From Legionella worsleiensis (GTDB lineage: Bacteria; Pseudomonadota; Gammaproteobacteria; Legionellales; Legionellaceae): a DNA stretch of 64,000 nucleotides. Below the pieces are notes generated by a model. That model worked only from the letters and a program-made list of their open reading frames with translations, ran no database searches and had not been told where the DNA came from. Position 1 is the stretch's first letter. Each line of letters starts with the position of its first letter. Location: NCBI RefSeq assembly GCF_001467535.1, contig NZ_LNZC01000029.1, positions 5,180-69,179 of the forward strand, given 5' to 3'. This document shows, one piece after another, positions 8,192-19,097 of this stretch. The translations under genes and the position numbers were made by a program.

Positions 8192-10760
8192 TCAAGCGAT
8201 TAAAAATGTTATAAAACAGTTCAAGGATGAGCTGTGTAATGAATTCAGACATAAAACCAATATAACAACCATCACTCGAAAATTGGTTGTATTTATTGAC
8301 AACCTGCTCATAGAACTTTTTACTAAAAACCAAATGGATCAAGAGGAGCAATTCTGTCTGCTTGGCCTGGGAAGCTATGGACGCAGAGAGCTTCAACTTC
8401 ATTCCGACATTGATTTACTTATTCTGTATAGCGAACCCATCACTGAAAAACAACTGCAAAAAGCACAAATGTTTATTCAAAATTGCTGGGATATCGGTTT
8501 GGAAGTCAGCCATCAATTAACTGCTGTCAATAGCTGCGCAGAGCTAGCCAGCAAGGATTTAACAGTAATTTCTACCCTGATGGATATGTTCCTCATTTGC
8601 GGTAAAGGCACCTTAATGGAGGAATTAACCTATCAAATTCATCCTCTGCACATGTGGCCAAGTCACGTTTATTTTTATGCCAAGGAACAAGAACAAACTA
8701 CGCGCTATACAAAATATGGAGAAACTGCTTATAACCTGGAACCAAATATTAAACATGGTCCAGGCGGATTAAGGGATTTGCAAATACTGCTAAGTATTGG
8801 CAAACGCCATTTCAATATCAAAAAACTCTCTGATGGAATAGCTTATGGATTTATTACCGAAAAGGAATATGAACAACTGATGTATTGCCAACACTTTCTT
8901 TGGAAAGTGCGCTTTGCTCTTCATATGCTTGCTGAAAAAGCTGAAGAACGCTTGTCTTTTGATTATCAAGTGAAACTTGCGCAGGTGTTTGGTTATGAGG
9001 ACAAACCACACTCTCTGGCAATAGAGCAATTTATGAAAGATTACTTTCAAATCATAAAACGTAATCGTGAATTAAACGAAATGCTCTTGCAATGGTTTGA
9101 AGAAACTATTGCCCATCAGCAAAAGCAAAAAATTATTCCTCTTGACCATGAGTTTCAACTATCCAACAAATACATAGAAGTTCGTCATACCCAAGTCTTT
9201 AGAAATCGCCCCCATTCCATACTGAAGCTTTTTCTCTGGATAGCACAGCGCCCTGATATCGAAGGAGTGAGAGCCAGTACTGTTCGCCTCATCAGAGAAT
9301 CCTTGTTTTTAATGAGTAAGCGATTTTGCGATTCTCCAGAAGCAACGCAACTTTTTATCCATATTTTAAAAACACAATACGATCCTTATGAAGCCTTGCA
9401 ACGCATGAATCGTTACGGTGTACTCGCTCATTACCTTGATTGCTTTGCTTCTGTAACAGGCCAAATGCAATATGATCTGTTTCATGTATACACCGTAGAC
9501 CAACACACCCTTTTTGTCATTCGTAACCTGACTCGTTTTAAACAGGAGACTTATGCCAATCAGTTTCCACTTTGCGCCAAAATAATGCCAACTATTGAGA
9601 AACCGGAAATTTTATATTTAAGCGCCTTATTTCATGATATTGCCAAGGGGCGAGGAGGCGATCATTCCGAACTCGGTGCAATAGAAGCCCAATTGTTCAC
9701 TCAAAGACATCATATCAACAGTGAAGACAGTGACTTACTTGTCTGGTTGGTACGTCATCATTTGTTAATGTCTCAGACAGCCCAACGCCAAGATATTTAC
9801 GATCCCAAAACCATTGAACATTTCTGTCAACTGCTTCCTCATCCACGTTATCTGGATTATTTATACTTGCTCACCGTAGCGGATATATGCGGAACCAACC
9901 CGACTTTGTGGAATGCATGGAAAGACTCTTTACTGAAAGAACTTTACAGGGCAGCAAAGCACATGATGCAAAAGGAACAGGAGCTTATGGATGAGAACGA
10001 ACTGATTAATGTACGAAAACAACTTGCTCGCTCACTACTGACTGCAGAAAACATTACCGATGAATCCATTCAAAAGCTCTGGAGCCAATTTAAACCAAAA
10101 TATTTTCTTCACGAATCACCCGAAATCATCGCACGACATACTCGGGCAATATTGTCCTGCACTCAGTTTCCTCTGGTACTGATCATGCCGCATCACAGCC
10201 AGGGAGGAACAGAGGTATTTATTTATACCCCTCACCGAGATGAACGATTTACCATCACTACCACGGTATTAAGCAATCATCACGTAACCATTCAGGAAGC
10301 AACGATTACAACCTGTGATAATCAATTTGATCTCGACACCTACATTATTCTGGATGAACGTAATCAAGCTTTTTTTGATGAAGAACGAACCAATAACATT
10401 CAAATGGCACTACGCTTTCATCTTGCAGATAAAGAACACCTTCCGCCACTGGCTCGAAAACGATTACCCAGGGCACTCGCTCATTTTAATGTAGCAACAC
10501 AAATTCATTACAGCGAAGACCAACTCAACCAACATACTCGATTATTCCTGATAACCAATGACAGACCCGGTTTGCTGGCAGTAATCAGCAGGGTATTTCT
10601 CAGTTTGCACATTCATTTGCATAACGCCAAAATTGCAACTGCAGGAGAACGAGTAGAGGATATGTTTTACATCACTAACCATCAAGGTCATCCCTTATCC
10701 GTTGAGGAGCAGGAAAGTTTAAGGCAAAAATTGATTCACGATTTGAACAGTGCGAAATAG
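8178..10760 (+). CDS. glnD: Bifunctional uridylyltransferase/uridylyl-removing enzyme GlnD
   Basis: GlnD senses glutamine and attaches or removes UMP on PII (GlnB/GlnK), setting nitrogen control. The 860-residue protein is full length. It has a nucleotidyltransferase core (GLGSYGRRELQLHSDIDLLIL, about 60-80), the GlnD linker domain with the GPGGLRDLQ motif near 195, an HD hydrolase domain (FHDIAKGRGGDHSELGA near 487) for UMP removal, and two C-terminal ACT domains (the last begins RLFLITNDRPGLLAVISRVF near 790). Both catalytic centres look intact. It is translationally coupled to map. Confidence 0.96.
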   Translation: MKNDNQAIKNVIKQFKDELCNEFRHKTNITTITRKLVVFIDNLLIELFTKNQMDQEEQFCLLGLGSYGRRELQLHSDIDLLILYSEPITEKQLQKAQMFIQNCWDIGLEVSHQLTAVNSCAELASKDLTVISTLMDMFLICGKGTLMEELTYQIHPLHMWPSHVYFYAKEQEQTTRYTKYGETAYNLEPNIKHGPGGLRDLQILLSIGKRHFNIKKLSDGIAYGFITEKEYEQLMYCQHFLWKVRFALHMLAEKAEERLSFDYQVKLAQVFGYEDKPHSLAIEQFMKDYFQIIKRNRELNEMLLQWFEETIAHQQKQKIIPLDHEFQLSNKYIEVRHTQVFRNRPHSILKLFLWIAQRPDIEGVRASTVRLIRESLFLMSKRFCDSPEATQLFIHILKTQYDPYEALQRMNRYGVLAHYLDCFASVTGQMQYDLFHVYTVDQHTLFVIRNLTRFKQETYANQFPLCAKIMPTIEKPEILYLSALFHDIAKGRGGDHSELGAIEAQLFTQRHHINSEDSDLLVWLVRHHLLMSQTAQRQDIYDPKTIEHFCQLLPHPRYLDYLYLLTVADICGTNPTLWNAWKDSLLKELYRAAKHMMQKEQELMDENELINVRKQLARSLLTAENITDESIQKLWSQFKPKYFLHESPEIIARHTRAILSCTQFPLVLIMPHHSQGGTEVFIYTPHRDERFTITTTVLSNHHVTIQEATITTCDNQFDLDTYIILDERNQAFFDEERTNNIQMALRFHLADKEHLPPLARKRLPRALAHFNVATQIHYSEDQLNQHTRLFLITNDRPGLLAVISRVFLSLHIHLHNAKIATAGERVEDMFYITNHQGHPLSVEEQESLRQKLIHDLNSAK

Positions 10761-10968
10761 GACACTGTTTTTGTTCACGTTCTGGAATACAAACTACTGA
10801 CGTTTCAATTGATTCTATTCCATAAAATCTGCCAGCAAATGTACGCAATTTATACCGTCAATAAGTCGACAACCTTTTGCGCAATCCGCATTGGTCAGAC
10901 GCTCTTAGCCGAGAAAGGAAAAATACCTGCCCACTTTGTTTTTTTAAGTTCATCAACGGGTATCTATT

Positions 10969-13944
10969 TCATAAATTACTCTCCAATATTTTTTCTGCTT
11001 CTTTGCGGTTTAGAATTTCTAAGACATTTTCAATACTAGGTCTTTGAGCAGGAGTCGCATTTTGCATACTGTTTAACAATTCAATTACATCCGCCCCTAG
11101 TATTTCTTCATAAGGTCTGAAGTCATATTGTTCATTCACAAATTTCGTAATAAAATTTTTAAATTCAGGATTTTTCCAATGCCTGCTCACGTCCCTTGCA
11201 AACATTGCATCATCTAATGAGCCCGTAGAATTAAAGGCCTTTATAATTGATGTTTTTATAGGCTCTTTAATTTTCATCAATGCTCTTTCCATCCGGCCTT
11301 TCACAAGGTTATGCTTATTTATACCCAAAATTTCAGCCAAGCTAAGAGTTAAGGAATATACATCAGTTTTGTTTGTTACCAATCCCCCTTCTAAATACTC
11401 TGGAGGCATATACTCTATTGCAAATTTAGCTGTATTTACATCTCTAAATTGAACTCTAGTACTTTCTTTTTCGGCACATCCAAAGTCTACAATATGTATT
11501 TTTTTTGCAACTGGGTCGTAAAGTAAATTTTTAGGCTTTATATCATTATGAATCACCCCATGTTTATGAATAGAGTTTAGGCATTCAAGTAATGAGGTTG
11601 CTATTTCATGACGGCTAGTTTTCGATAATTCTAAATTTTCCATCAAATATTTATCAAGGGGGACACCAGAAAATAATGGCATTGCTAAATAGGTTGTATC
11701 ATTTTTATTAAATTGTTCAAAATGCCCCTCTGGATATGCTTGCTTAAACAACTCCGCTTCTTTATTCATTGCCAATTGATTTCTCGAGGACATCATTTTT
11801 ATTGCAAGAGGAGTTGATATTTTTATGCCCGACTCAGAAGAAGAGTAATGTCTTGCGGCATAAACGCTTCCCCAGCCCCCTTGATCCAAAGGGACAGAAT
11901 GAGTTTTATATATACCAGTCGCAGTATGGAATATCGTTGAGTCTGCTTTGTGAAAATTTTCTGACTGTAGAAATTCTCTAGCCTTACTAGCAGTAAGAAG
12001 CGGTGGAATTTTAGGTAGTACTATATTTGCTTCTCTGCTTAAAGAATCAAGTATGTATTCGTTAGCTATTAAGTTGGGGTTATTCTCCATAACCCGAGCT
12101 AGCGCAGAATAATAGCGTTGTCTCTCTTGGGGGGTAATTTTTTTTAAATTGATATCCAGATCTTTTAATGTATCATCCAAATTTGAATAAAATTGGCTGC
12201 CAAAAAGTAGTCCTTTTCTTGGAGAGAACAGAAAGTACTCATTTGAAATATTTTTAGTGGTTAGTAACATAAGGCCAATTAAAGCATCTTCATCATGTTG
12301 TCCTTCACCAAGAATAGTAAAGGTGGAGATTAGCTCTTTGTAAGCATTAAACATCTTTTCGCGTTTACTCCCAGATGGAGCTTTGTATTTATCGATATTA
12401 AATTGGATAGCAAGATAACTTGCTCTACTCGTTTCAAACAAACCAGGTTTTGCGTTTCGTAGAACACTGAGCAAAGAGTATCCTTCATGAGTTTTCTTGG
12501 TTAATATCTCGCAGAATTTCCGACGCTCATCAATTGTGGAAGTGTGTCGTTCTACTACATGACCAATAGCATCAAAATTGCCAAACCTTAAAGTTCTTTC
12601 TAATGATGATGTTGAATTAGGGTCGTTACTATAGGGAAGAATATGCCCCCTTATAATTTGCTGACTTAGTAATTCAATTGGCATAGCTGCATTTACAGTA
12701 AATTTTGTAAGTTCCCCCGATTCTCTAAAACATTTACTTAAGTTTTTTAATTTTACTTTCATCTCTTCGGTCAGTAATGCTTCCATGAGCTTGTAGTCAG
12801 ACTCACTTTTAGCATTTCTAAACAAGTTAAGTATATCTGCACATGAAGGATCAAGCTTTTTTAACTGGTTGTAGTACTCATCTCTTAACAACCGCTTATG
12901 GCTTAAACATTCGTAAATCAATATCTTATCACCGCTTACGGCCTCTCCGAACGATTGATCTCCAGTAGCTCCAACTAAATCACCAGAAAGAGCCTGAGCC
13001 GCAATTATTGAGGCATGTGACATGCCTGAGCTATATACAACACGATAATGCCTACCTTCAATATTGGGTCGACCAAAGAGGTACTCCTCCTTTTTAGTCT
13101 CTGCATTATAAAAACTAATTTTGGTAAAACCATCTGCAATAAGTTGTTTTTTGATCTTTTCTAAAGCCTCACGTTTTTTACGCTCCGTTTTTCCCACCAT
13201 TAGTATATCTTGATTTTTTTTACTGCTTTTTGCATAAATTCTATGTGTTTTTAAAAATCGTTCTGCTGCTGACGATTCTGGAGTCGTTGAAAAAGTATCA
13301 TGGCTATACTGGAAGTACATGTCAGTATTAGTTTGGTACGCTTCAACGTCTTTTCCACCAAGAAGCGCTTCACTTATTTTTTCTTCTAGCCTTGAGGATA
13401 ATACTGATGGTTCTTCCGGGTGTATCAAATTATCACTTAATATAATGCCTCTTTCACCTGCTTTAGAGTTAAACCCGGTATAAATAGTTTCCACATAAAA
13501 TATTTTATTAAGTGCTTTTTTTCGAAACTGTCTTTGATTTTCTATCATATGACGATGAGATGTGCCACTGTAAGCATATTCCGGCATCATTATTAAAGGT
13601 ACGGGATGAGATTGTTTTTCAAGTGCTTTATTGATACGCTGAATTAGACTGGATTCGAAAACCGGTCCTTCTATTATAGATGCTATTTCTAACTCTTTTT
13701 TTTCAATTTTTTCTTTGAGTTCATCAGGAGTTAATACTTCAACATTAAATTCCGTATCTCCTTTCAAATTTTTTATTATTTGTTGACCACTAGCTTGAGT
13801 AATTAATTTAATTTCTGGTGCTTTGTCTTTGCCTAACAAGGCTATATAATTTTTCCTAACTTGCTCTGCTAGTTTGAGGGCAAATAAAAAATCACCATAT
13901 CCTCCAAAACCATTACTAACAGCTATTAAAACTGAGCCTGGCAT
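10969..13944 (-). CDS. GT-B-like / Ser-Thr kinase fusion, candidate Dot/Icm effector
   Basis: A 991-residue protein with two recognisable parts. The C-terminal 316 residues form a eukaryotic-type protein kinase: glycine loop DQGGWGSVY (687-695), ATP lysine Lys716, catalytic loop HNDIKPKN with Asp801 and Asn806, DFG at 820-822, PPE in place of APE (846-849), helix-F Asp861, and the matching late Arg968. HND replaces HRD, so it is a non-RD kinase, but all catalytic residues remain. The first 350 residues begin with a glycine-rich loop (NGFGGYGD at 11-18) and end with SSGMSHASIIAAQ (305-317) and GATGDQSFGEAVS (325-337), resembling the two halves of a GT-B glycosyltransferase. About 350-650 is helical with no recognised domain. 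The tail RKEAEKILESNL is Glu-rich, as in many Dot/Icm substrates. Its codons are visibly more AT-rich than glnD and tadA, suggesting transfer. Confidence 0.72.
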   Translation of the reverse strand: MPGSVLIAVSNGFGGYGDFLFALKLAEQVRKNYIALLGKDKAPEIKLITQASGQQIIKNLKGDTEFNVEVLTPDELKEKIEKKELEIASIIEGPVFESSLIQRINKALEKQSHPVPLIMMPEYAYSGTSHRHMIENQRQFRKKALNKIFYVETIYTGFNSKAGERGIILSDNLIHPEEPSVLSSRLEEKISEALLGGKDVEAYQTNTDMYFQYSHDTFSTTPESSAAERFLKTHRIYAKSSKKNQDILMVGKTERKKREALEKIKKQLIADGFTKISFYNAETKKEEYLFGRPNIEGRHYRVVYSSGMSHASIIAAQALSGDLVGATGDQSFGEAVSGDKILIYECLSHKRLLRDEYYNQLKKLDPSCADILNLFRNAKSESDYKLMEALLTEEMKVKLKNLSKCFRESGELTKFTVNAAMPIELLSQQIIRGHILPYSNDPNSTSSLERTLRFGNFDAIGHVVERHTSTIDERRKFCEILTKKTHEGYSLLSVLRNAKPGLFETSRASYLAIQFNIDKYKAPSGSKREKMFNAYKELISTFTILGEGQHDEDALIGLMLLTTKNISNEYFLFSPRKGLLFGSQFYSNLDDTLKDLDINLKKITPQERQRYYSALARVMENNPNLIANEYILDSLSREANIVLPKIPPLLTASKAREFLQSENFHKADSTIFHTATGIYKTHSVPLDQGGWGSVYAARHYSSSESGIKISTPLAIKMMSSRNQLAMNKEAELFKQAYPEGHFEQFNKNDTTYLAMPLFSGVPLDKYLMENLELSKTSRHEIATSLLECLNSIHKHGVIHNDIKPKNLLYDPVAKKIHIVDFGCAEKESTRVQFRDVNTAKFAIEYMPPEYLEGGLVTNKTDVYSLTLSLAEILGINKHNLVKGRMERALMKIKEPIKTSIIKAFNSTGSLDDAMFARDVSRHWKNPEFKNFITKFVNEQYDFRPYEEILGADVIELLNSMQNATPAQRPSIENVLEILNRKEAEKILESNL

Positions 13945-14117
13945 AATATGGTTCCAAAATGATTTCTTTTGGTTAATTATAGATTATTTTTACTAAGTGA
14001 GTATTAGTTGCCCACGAATTGTATTTTTTGACATCCCGAAGGAAGTAATAGATCAAAAAGATGATCCTGTCTCAAGATTTTTTATTTAATGGGATAGGTG
14101 CGGAATAACGGGTACAA

Positions 14118-14567
14118 CTATCGGCAGGCTTTAAAAAAATTGGATAATAAATTGGAGCACTCAGTGTGCATAACTCCTTCATCTATCAATACTTTATGAT
14201 TTAATGGATAACCTTGCAGCAAATTAAATACCGAACCTGCCGCACCCGCTTTAAAATCTCTGGCAGCAAACACCAAGCGCTTGATTCGCGCCTGAACAAT
14301 GAGGCCGGCGCACATGACGCAAGGCTCGAGGGTGACGTACAGTGTGGTATTCAATAATCGATGATTTTGAAGCTGTTGACACGCACGTCTTATGGAAATG
14401 AATTCTGCATGATCTGAAGGATCATTACTTTTTTGGACTGCATTTCGACCACTACCCAACAAGATGTTATCATGGCTTACGAGTACGGCCCCTACCGGCA
14501 CTTCTCCCTCTGACTGAGCAAGAAGTGCCTGTTCATAGGCCATTTGCATCCAAAATTTATCGTTCAT
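14118..14567 (-). CDS. tadA: tRNA-specific adenosine deaminase
   Basis: Deaminates the wobble adenosine of tRNA-Arg(ACG) to inosine. The zinc site of the cytidine/adenosine deaminase fold is intact: [10 protein letters not shown] (His and the proton-shuttling Glu) and PCVMCAGLI (two Cys). The ATG chosen overlaps the guaA stop as ATGA and gives 149 residues starting [28 protein letters not shown]. It is the last gene of the guaB-guaA-tadA unit. Confidence 0.93.
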   Translation of the reverse strand: MNDKFWMQMAYEQALLAQSEGEVPVGAVLVSHDNILLGSGRNAVQKSNDPSDHAEFISIRRACQQLQNHRLLNTTLYVTLEPCVMCAGLIVQARIKRLVFAARDFKAGAAGSVFNLLQGYPLNHKVLIDEGVMHTECSNLLSNFFKACR

Positions 14568-16141
14568 TCCCATTCTATGGTTGCGGGTGGCTTACCAGAA
14601 ATATCATAGGTCACCCGGGAAACACCTTCAACTTCGTTGATAATACGATTAGAAACAGTACCTAGAAAATCCCATGGTAATTGAGACCAATGAGCCGTCA
14701 TAAAGTCAACCGTTTCTACTGCTCGCAAACAAATGACATAGTCGTAACGACGCCCATCACCCATTACACCAACACTTTTCACTGGTAAGAACACGGCAAA
14801 AGCCTGACTCACTTTATGATACAACTTCGCCGCATGAAGTTCCTCAATAAAAATGGCATCAGCCTGGCGCAAAATATCGGCATATTCTTTTTTGACTTCC
14901 GCAAGAATGCGCACACCTAATCCTGGCCCTGGAAATGGATGTCTGTAAACCATATCATGAGGTAAGCCCAACTCAAGACCTACTTTTCTCACTTCATCCT
15001 TAAACAATTCCCTAATAGGCTCTAATAGTTTTAAATTCAAGGTTTCAGGTAATCCGCCAACATTATGATGGGATTTAATCACAACAGACGCCCCATTATT
15101 ACTGGTTGCCGCAGATTCAATGACGTCAGGATAAATTGTTCCCTGAGCAAGCCAGGTAACCCCTTCAATTTTTTGCGCTTCTTCGTCAAAAACCTCTATA
15201 AACGTTCGGCCTATTATTTTTCTTTTTTCTTCAGGACAAGTAATTCCTCGCAAGGCTGATAAAAACTTTTCTTCAGCATTCACGGCAATAATCGTGATCC
15301 CCATATGTTGACCGAACATAGTCATGACTTGTTCTGCTTCGTTTAATCTTAGTAAACCGGTATCAACAAAAACGCAAATTAATTGCTTGCCTATAGCTTG
15401 GTGCAGCAAAGCTGCAACAACAGAAGAATCAACTCCCCCAGACAAACCAAGAAGAACTTTTTCATCGCCTACTTTTGCTCTGACTGTATTGATGGCTTCA
15501 TCAATAATACGCCCTGAAGTCCAGGTAGTGGGTGCGTTACACACATCAACAACAAAGCGTTGTAAAATACGTAACCCTTGGACTGTGTGAGTGACTTCAG
15601 GATGAAATTGCAATCCATACAAATGGCGTGTTTCATCAGCCATACCAGCAATTGGCGCATTACGTGTTTCACAAATAACGTTAAAGCCAGGGGGTAACTG
15701 CGTGACCTTATCGCCATGACTCATCCATACATCCAAAAGCGCCTCGCCATTTGCTGAGGTACGATCCTCTATACGTTCAAACAATTTGCTTTGTCCATGC
15801 AAGCTTAACTCAGCATAGCCAAATTCTCTTATAGAAGACGACTGCACCTCACCACCCAGTTGTACCGCCATGGTCTGCATTCCATAGCAAATACCCAATA
15901 CTGGCAAACCGCAAGTAAAAAGCCATTGAGGTGCACGAGGATTGGCATCGTGCGTGACGGTTGAAGGGCCGCCAGATAAAATAACACCACAAGGAGCCAA
16001 CTGCTCAAACACGCTCTGATCTATAGCGTAGGGATGTATTTCGCAATAAACTCCCATTTCACGAACTCGTCGTGCGATTAACTGTGTGTACTGAGAACCA
16101 AAATCCAGTATCACTAGAGGACGTTGTTTTAAATCAATCAT
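14564..16141 (-). CDS. guaA: GMP synthase (glutamine-hydrolysing)
   Basis: Converts XMP to GMP with ATP and glutamine. The 525-residue protein has the class I glutaminase domain first (nucleophile Cys in [16 protein letters not shown], His/Glu in [10 protein letters not shown]). The ATP-pyrophosphatase domain follows (PP-loop [14 protein letters not shown] near 230), then the dimerisation domain ending [15 protein letters not shown] and KPPATIEWE. It begins two bases after guaB ends and overlaps tadA, so all three appear cotranscribed. Confidence 0.97.
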   Translation of the reverse strand: MIDLKQRPLVILDFGSQYTQLIARRVREMGVYCEIHPYAIDQSVFEQLAPCGVILSGGPSTVTHDANPRAPQWLFTCGLPVLGICYGMQTMAVQLGGEVQSSSIREFGYAELSLHGQSKLFERIEDRTSANGEALLDVWMSHGDKVTQLPPGFNVICETRNAPIAGMADETRHLYGLQFHPEVTHTVQGLRILQRFVVDVCNAPTTWTSGRIIDEAINTVRAKVGDEKVLLGLSGGVDSSVVAALLHQAIGKQLICVFVDTGLLRLNEAEQVMTMFGQHMGITIIAVNAEEKFLSALRGITCPEEKRKIIGRTFIEVFDEEAQKIEGVTWLAQGTIYPDVIESAATSNNGASVVIKSHHNVGGLPETLNLKLLEPIRELFKDEVRKVGLELGLPHDMVYRHPFPGPGLGVRILAEVKKEYADILRQADAIFIEELHAAKLYHKVSQAFAVFLPVKSVGVMGDGRRYDYVICLRAVETVDFMTAHWSQLPWDFLGTVSNRIINEVEGVSRVTYDISGKPPATIEWE

Positions 16142-16143
16142 GA

Positions 16144-17616
16144 TTAATTATCCACCTGATAATTAGGCGCCTGTTTGGTTATGCTGACATCATGTACGTG
16201 TGATTCACGCATACCCGCATTGGTAACCTGAACAAATTGTGTTTTAGAATGCAGTTCCTCAATTGTTGAACATCCAGTATATCCCATACATGAACGTAAT
16301 CCTCCTAACAACTGATGAATTATTGTTTGGACTGGTCCTTTGTAAGGTACTCTTCCTTCTATTCCCTCAGGGACGAGTTTTTCTGTACCTTGTGACGCAT
16401 CTTGAAAATAACGATCGCTGGAACCTTGAGACAAAGACATGGCGCCTATGGAGCCCATTCCTCTGTAGCTTTTATAGGTACGCCCCTGATACAACTCAAT
16501 TTCTCCCGGAGACTCTTCAGTACCGGCAAACATACCGCCTAACATCACTGTATCGGCACCAGCAGCCAATGCTTTGCATACATCGCCTGAAAAACGTATA
16601 CCACCATCAGCAATAACCGGAATCGCACCTTTAAGTTCGTTAGCCACATTAGCAATAGCGCTAATTTGCGGCACACCTACACCAGTAACTATACGTGTAG
16701 TACATATAGAACCAGGGCCTATACCTACCTTAACCGCATCAGCGCCAGCGTCATATAAATCACGGGCAGCTGCAGCAGTAGCAATATTGCCGCCAATAAC
16801 CTGAACCTCTGGGGCATGCTGTTTTATCCATTTAACCCGTTTGAGGACACCTTGCGAATGACCGTGAGCGGTATCGACAACCAAAACGTCAACACCTGCT
16901 TCAATAAGTGCTTCGACACGTTCATCAGTTCCCTCACCAACACCAACAGCAGCTCCAACACGTAATTGTTCTGAACCATCTTTACAGGCGTAAGGATTAT
17001 CTTTTGCTTTTTGAATGTCTTTGACAGTAATCAAGCCTCTTAATTGAAAAGAATCATTGACAACCAATAATTTTTCAATTCGGTGTTTGTGCAGCAAAGC
17101 TCTGACTTCTTCTCTGCCGGCACCCTCTTTTACGGTAACCAGTCTTTCTTTGGGGGTCATTACCTGCGCAACAGTCAAAGCCATATTCGTTTCAAATCGT
17201 ATGTCCCTACTGGTGACGATTCCTACCAGATCCTGTCCGTCAACAACAGGAACCCCTGAAAAATTGTAACGGGTCATCACATCGACTAATTCTCTAACGG
17301 TCAGATTAGGTGTTACAGAAATGGGATCTTTAACCATACCGCTTTCAAATTTTTTGACCCTTCTTACTTCTTCAGCCTGTTCGGTAATAGTCATGTTCTT
17401 ATGGATAATACCAATTCCACCTTCTTGAGCCAAAGCAATAGCCAGACGAGCTTCTGTCACGGTATCCATTGCAGCCGAAATCAAGGGCATGTTCAGGTTA
17501 ATTGACCGGGTTAAACGGGTAATTAAAGACACATCTTTCGGTAAAACAAGTGAATGGGCAGGTACGAGCAAGACGTCATCAAAAGTCAAAGCATGTTGAA
17601 CGATGGATAGAGCCAT
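16144..17616 (-). CDS. guaB: IMP dehydrogenase
   Basis: Oxidises IMP to XMP with NAD+, the committed step of guanine nucleotide synthesis. The 490-residue product has the TIM-barrel catalytic core interrupted by a pair of CBS domains (about 95-205). The catalytic loop is [20 protein letters not shown], with the nucleophilic Cys, and the flap contains the SSDRYFQ segment near 400. It is the first gene of guaB-guaA-tadA and diverges from minD across a short promoter region. Confidence 0.97.
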   Translation of the reverse strand: MALSIVQHALTFDDVLLVPAHSLVLPKDVSLITRLTRSINLNMPLISAAMDTVTEARLAIALAQEGGIGIIHKNMTITEQAEEVRRVKKFESGMVKDPISVTPNLTVRELVDVMTRYNFSGVPVVDGQDLVGIVTSRDIRFETNMALTVAQVMTPKERLVTVKEGAGREEVRALLHKHRIEKLLVVNDSFQLRGLITVKDIQKAKDNPYACKDGSEQLRVGAAVGVGEGTDERVEALIEAGVDVLVVDTAHGHSQGVLKRVKWIKQHAPEVQVIGGNIATAAAARDLYDAGADAVKVGIGPGSICTTRIVTGVGVPQISAIANVANELKGAIPVIADGGIRFSGDVCKALAAGADTVMLGGMFAGTEESPGEIELYQGRTYKSYRGMGSIGAMSLSQGSSDRYFQDASQGTEKLVPEGIEGRVPYKGPVQTIIHQLLGGLRSCMGYTGCSTIEELHSKTQFVQVTNAGMRESHVHDVSITKQAPNYQVDN

Positions 17617-17651
17617 GGTGTTCTCACTCCAGTAGTTAAGATTAACCGAAT

Positions 17652-17680
17652 AGTTTACTCTCTTTGTAAGAAAAGTTAAA
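17652..17680 (-). promoter_or_regulatory. Putative sigma-70 promoter of guaB
   Basis: Minus-strand TTTAAC, 17 bases, TAAACT. The hexamers are moderate but the spacing is ideal, and it lies about 35 bases upstream of the guaB start. Confidence 0.4.
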
Positions 17681-17749
17681 CATTTAAATCATAAATATTA
17701 CACTTTTGTGCTTATTTCAGGTTTAATTATGATTAAATCTCTTGACATC

Positions 17750-17779
17750 TTGAATTAAAGAATCATTAACGTGTACACT
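17750..17779 (+). promoter_or_regulatory. Putative sigma-70 promoter of minDE
   Basis: TTGAAT (17750-17755), 18 bases, TACACT (17774-17779), about 45 bases before the minD start. A perfect TTGACA also lies at 17742-17747 but has only weak -10 partners, so the exact pair is uncertain. Confidence 0.4.
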
Positions 17780-17825
17780 GTTGGTTAAATATTGTGTTGA
17801 ATCGAAGAATAGGAAGGGTTCAGCG

Positions 17826-18656
17826 TTGGCTAAAATAATTGTGATTACATCTGGTAAAGGCGGGGTAGGAAAGACTACTTCATCTGCGGCTATTTCTTCT
17901 GGTCTTGCTCTTTTAGGGCACAAGACGGTGGTAATAGATTTTGACATAGGTTTAAGAAACCTTGACATCATCATGGGTTGTGAGCGTCGTGTGGTCTATG
18001 ATTTTGTTAATGTCATCAACGGTGAGGCAAGTCTGAATCAAGCCCTGATTAAAGACAAGCGTGTTCCCAATCTGTTTATCTTACCCGCTTCTCAAACCCG
18101 GGACAAAGATGCTTTAACTCTTGAAGGTGTTGAAAAAACACTTAATGAGTTGGCTAAAGATTTTGAATTCATTATTTGCGACTCTCCTGCCGGCATAGAA
18201 ACTGGTGCACTAATGGCCATGTATTTTGCAGATCATGCCATTGTTGTGACTAATCCTGAAGTGTCATCGGTACGAGACTCCGATAGAATTTTAGGTATTT
18301 TGGCCAGCAAAACCAAAAGAGCAGTTGAAAATTCCACTCCAATTCAAGAACATCTGCTCTTAACCCGATATGATCCAGAACGGGTAGAACGTGGCGAAAT
18401 GCTCTCGGTGACTGATGTTAAAGAAATTTTGGCTATACCATTGATTGGTGTAATACCCGAATCAAAATCTGTTCTTAAAGCCTCTAATACAGGAACGCCG
18501 GTAATCCTTGATGAAACAAGTGATGCAGGCCTTGCCTATCAGGATGCTATAGCTCGCTTTCTTGGTGAAGAAAGACCAATGCGCTTTATAAATAACGAAC
18601 GCAAAGGATTACTGCGTCGCTTGTTCAGTAAAAACAAGGAGGAAGTGACACTATGA
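17826..18656 (+). CDS. minD: Septum-site determining ATPase MinD
   Basis: Membrane-binding ATPase that oscillates with MinE and positions the division site. The frame begins upstream, but the family start is the TTG giving [25 protein letters not shown] lies 8 or so bases before it and the 276-residue product then has the normal length. The deviant Walker [12 protein letters not shown], the switch [16 protein letters not shown], and the C-terminal amphipathic membrane helix ([12 protein letters not shown]) are all present. It overlaps minE by four bases. No minC lies upstream, where E. coli has it; guaB is there instead. Confidence 0.95.
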   Translation: MAKIIVITSGKGGVGKTTSSAAISSGLALLGHKTVVIDFDIGLRNLDIIMGCERRVVYDFVNVINGEASLNQALIKDKRVPNLFILPASQTRDKDALTLEGVEKTLNELAKDFEFIICDSPAGIETGALMAMYFADHAIVVTNPEVSSVRDSDRILGILASKTKRAVENSTPIQEHLLLTRYDPERVERGEMLSVTDVKEILAIPLIGVIPESKSVLKASNTGTPVILDETSDAGLAYQDAIARFLGEERPMRFINNERKGLLRRLFSKNKEEVTL

Positions 18657-18913
18657 GTATTTTTAATTACCTCCGTAGAAGAAATTCTACAGCATCCGTT
18701 GCAAAAGAGCGCCTGCAAATTATCATTTCTCATGAGCGTTCTCAGCGTAACACACCAGATTATTTGCCCAAGCTGCAAGAAGAAATTCTTGCAGTGATAG
18801 CAAAATACGTGCACATAACACGAGATCAGGTTAGTGTTAATTTAGAACGTATGGGCGATAATGCTGTTCTTGAGCTCAATATCACCATGCCCGATTTGGC
18901 AGAAGAGACCTAA
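18653..18913 (+). CDS. minE: Cell division topological specificity factor MinE
   Basis: Stimulates MinD ATPase and drives Min oscillation. The 86-residue product has the usual size: an N-terminal MinD-contact and membrane-targeting segment ([20 protein letters not shown]), then [21 protein letters not shown] and the beta-rich dimerisation domain. The start overlaps the minD stop as ATGA. Confidence 0.95.
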   Translation: MSIFNYLRRRNSTASVAKERLQIIISHERSQRNTPDYLPKLQEEILAVIAKYVHITRDQVSVNLERMGDNAVLELNITMPDLAEET

Positions 18914-18920
18914 GATCCCA

Positions 18921-18945
18921 AGGGTAGCGTTTTACCCTCGTTTAA
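18921..18945 (+). terminator. Weak terminator after minDE
   Basis: AGGGTA and TACCCT form a 6-bp stem with a 6-base loop, followed by CGTTTAATTT. The short stem and loose U-run make it a weak call. The rest of the gap to 19097 shows nothing further. Confidence 0.4.
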
Positions 18946-19097
18946 TTTAGTCATTATAGAATTCATTGAATAGAGAATTGCTTACAGAACTACGTGCACA
19001 TACTGTTTGTTTTTTGATTCTAAGATACTCGCCTGATTGTTCATCAAAATTTACTCATGGTTTGCAAATCAAAGAAAAAAATCAACCCCGTGAAACA

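Noticed and set aside
10761-10968. Possible small RNA or ORF between glnD and the kinase gene (76-codon frame at 10809)
   Set aside because: The frame has no ribosome site, mostly overlaps the converging gene, and no stable hairpin is visible.
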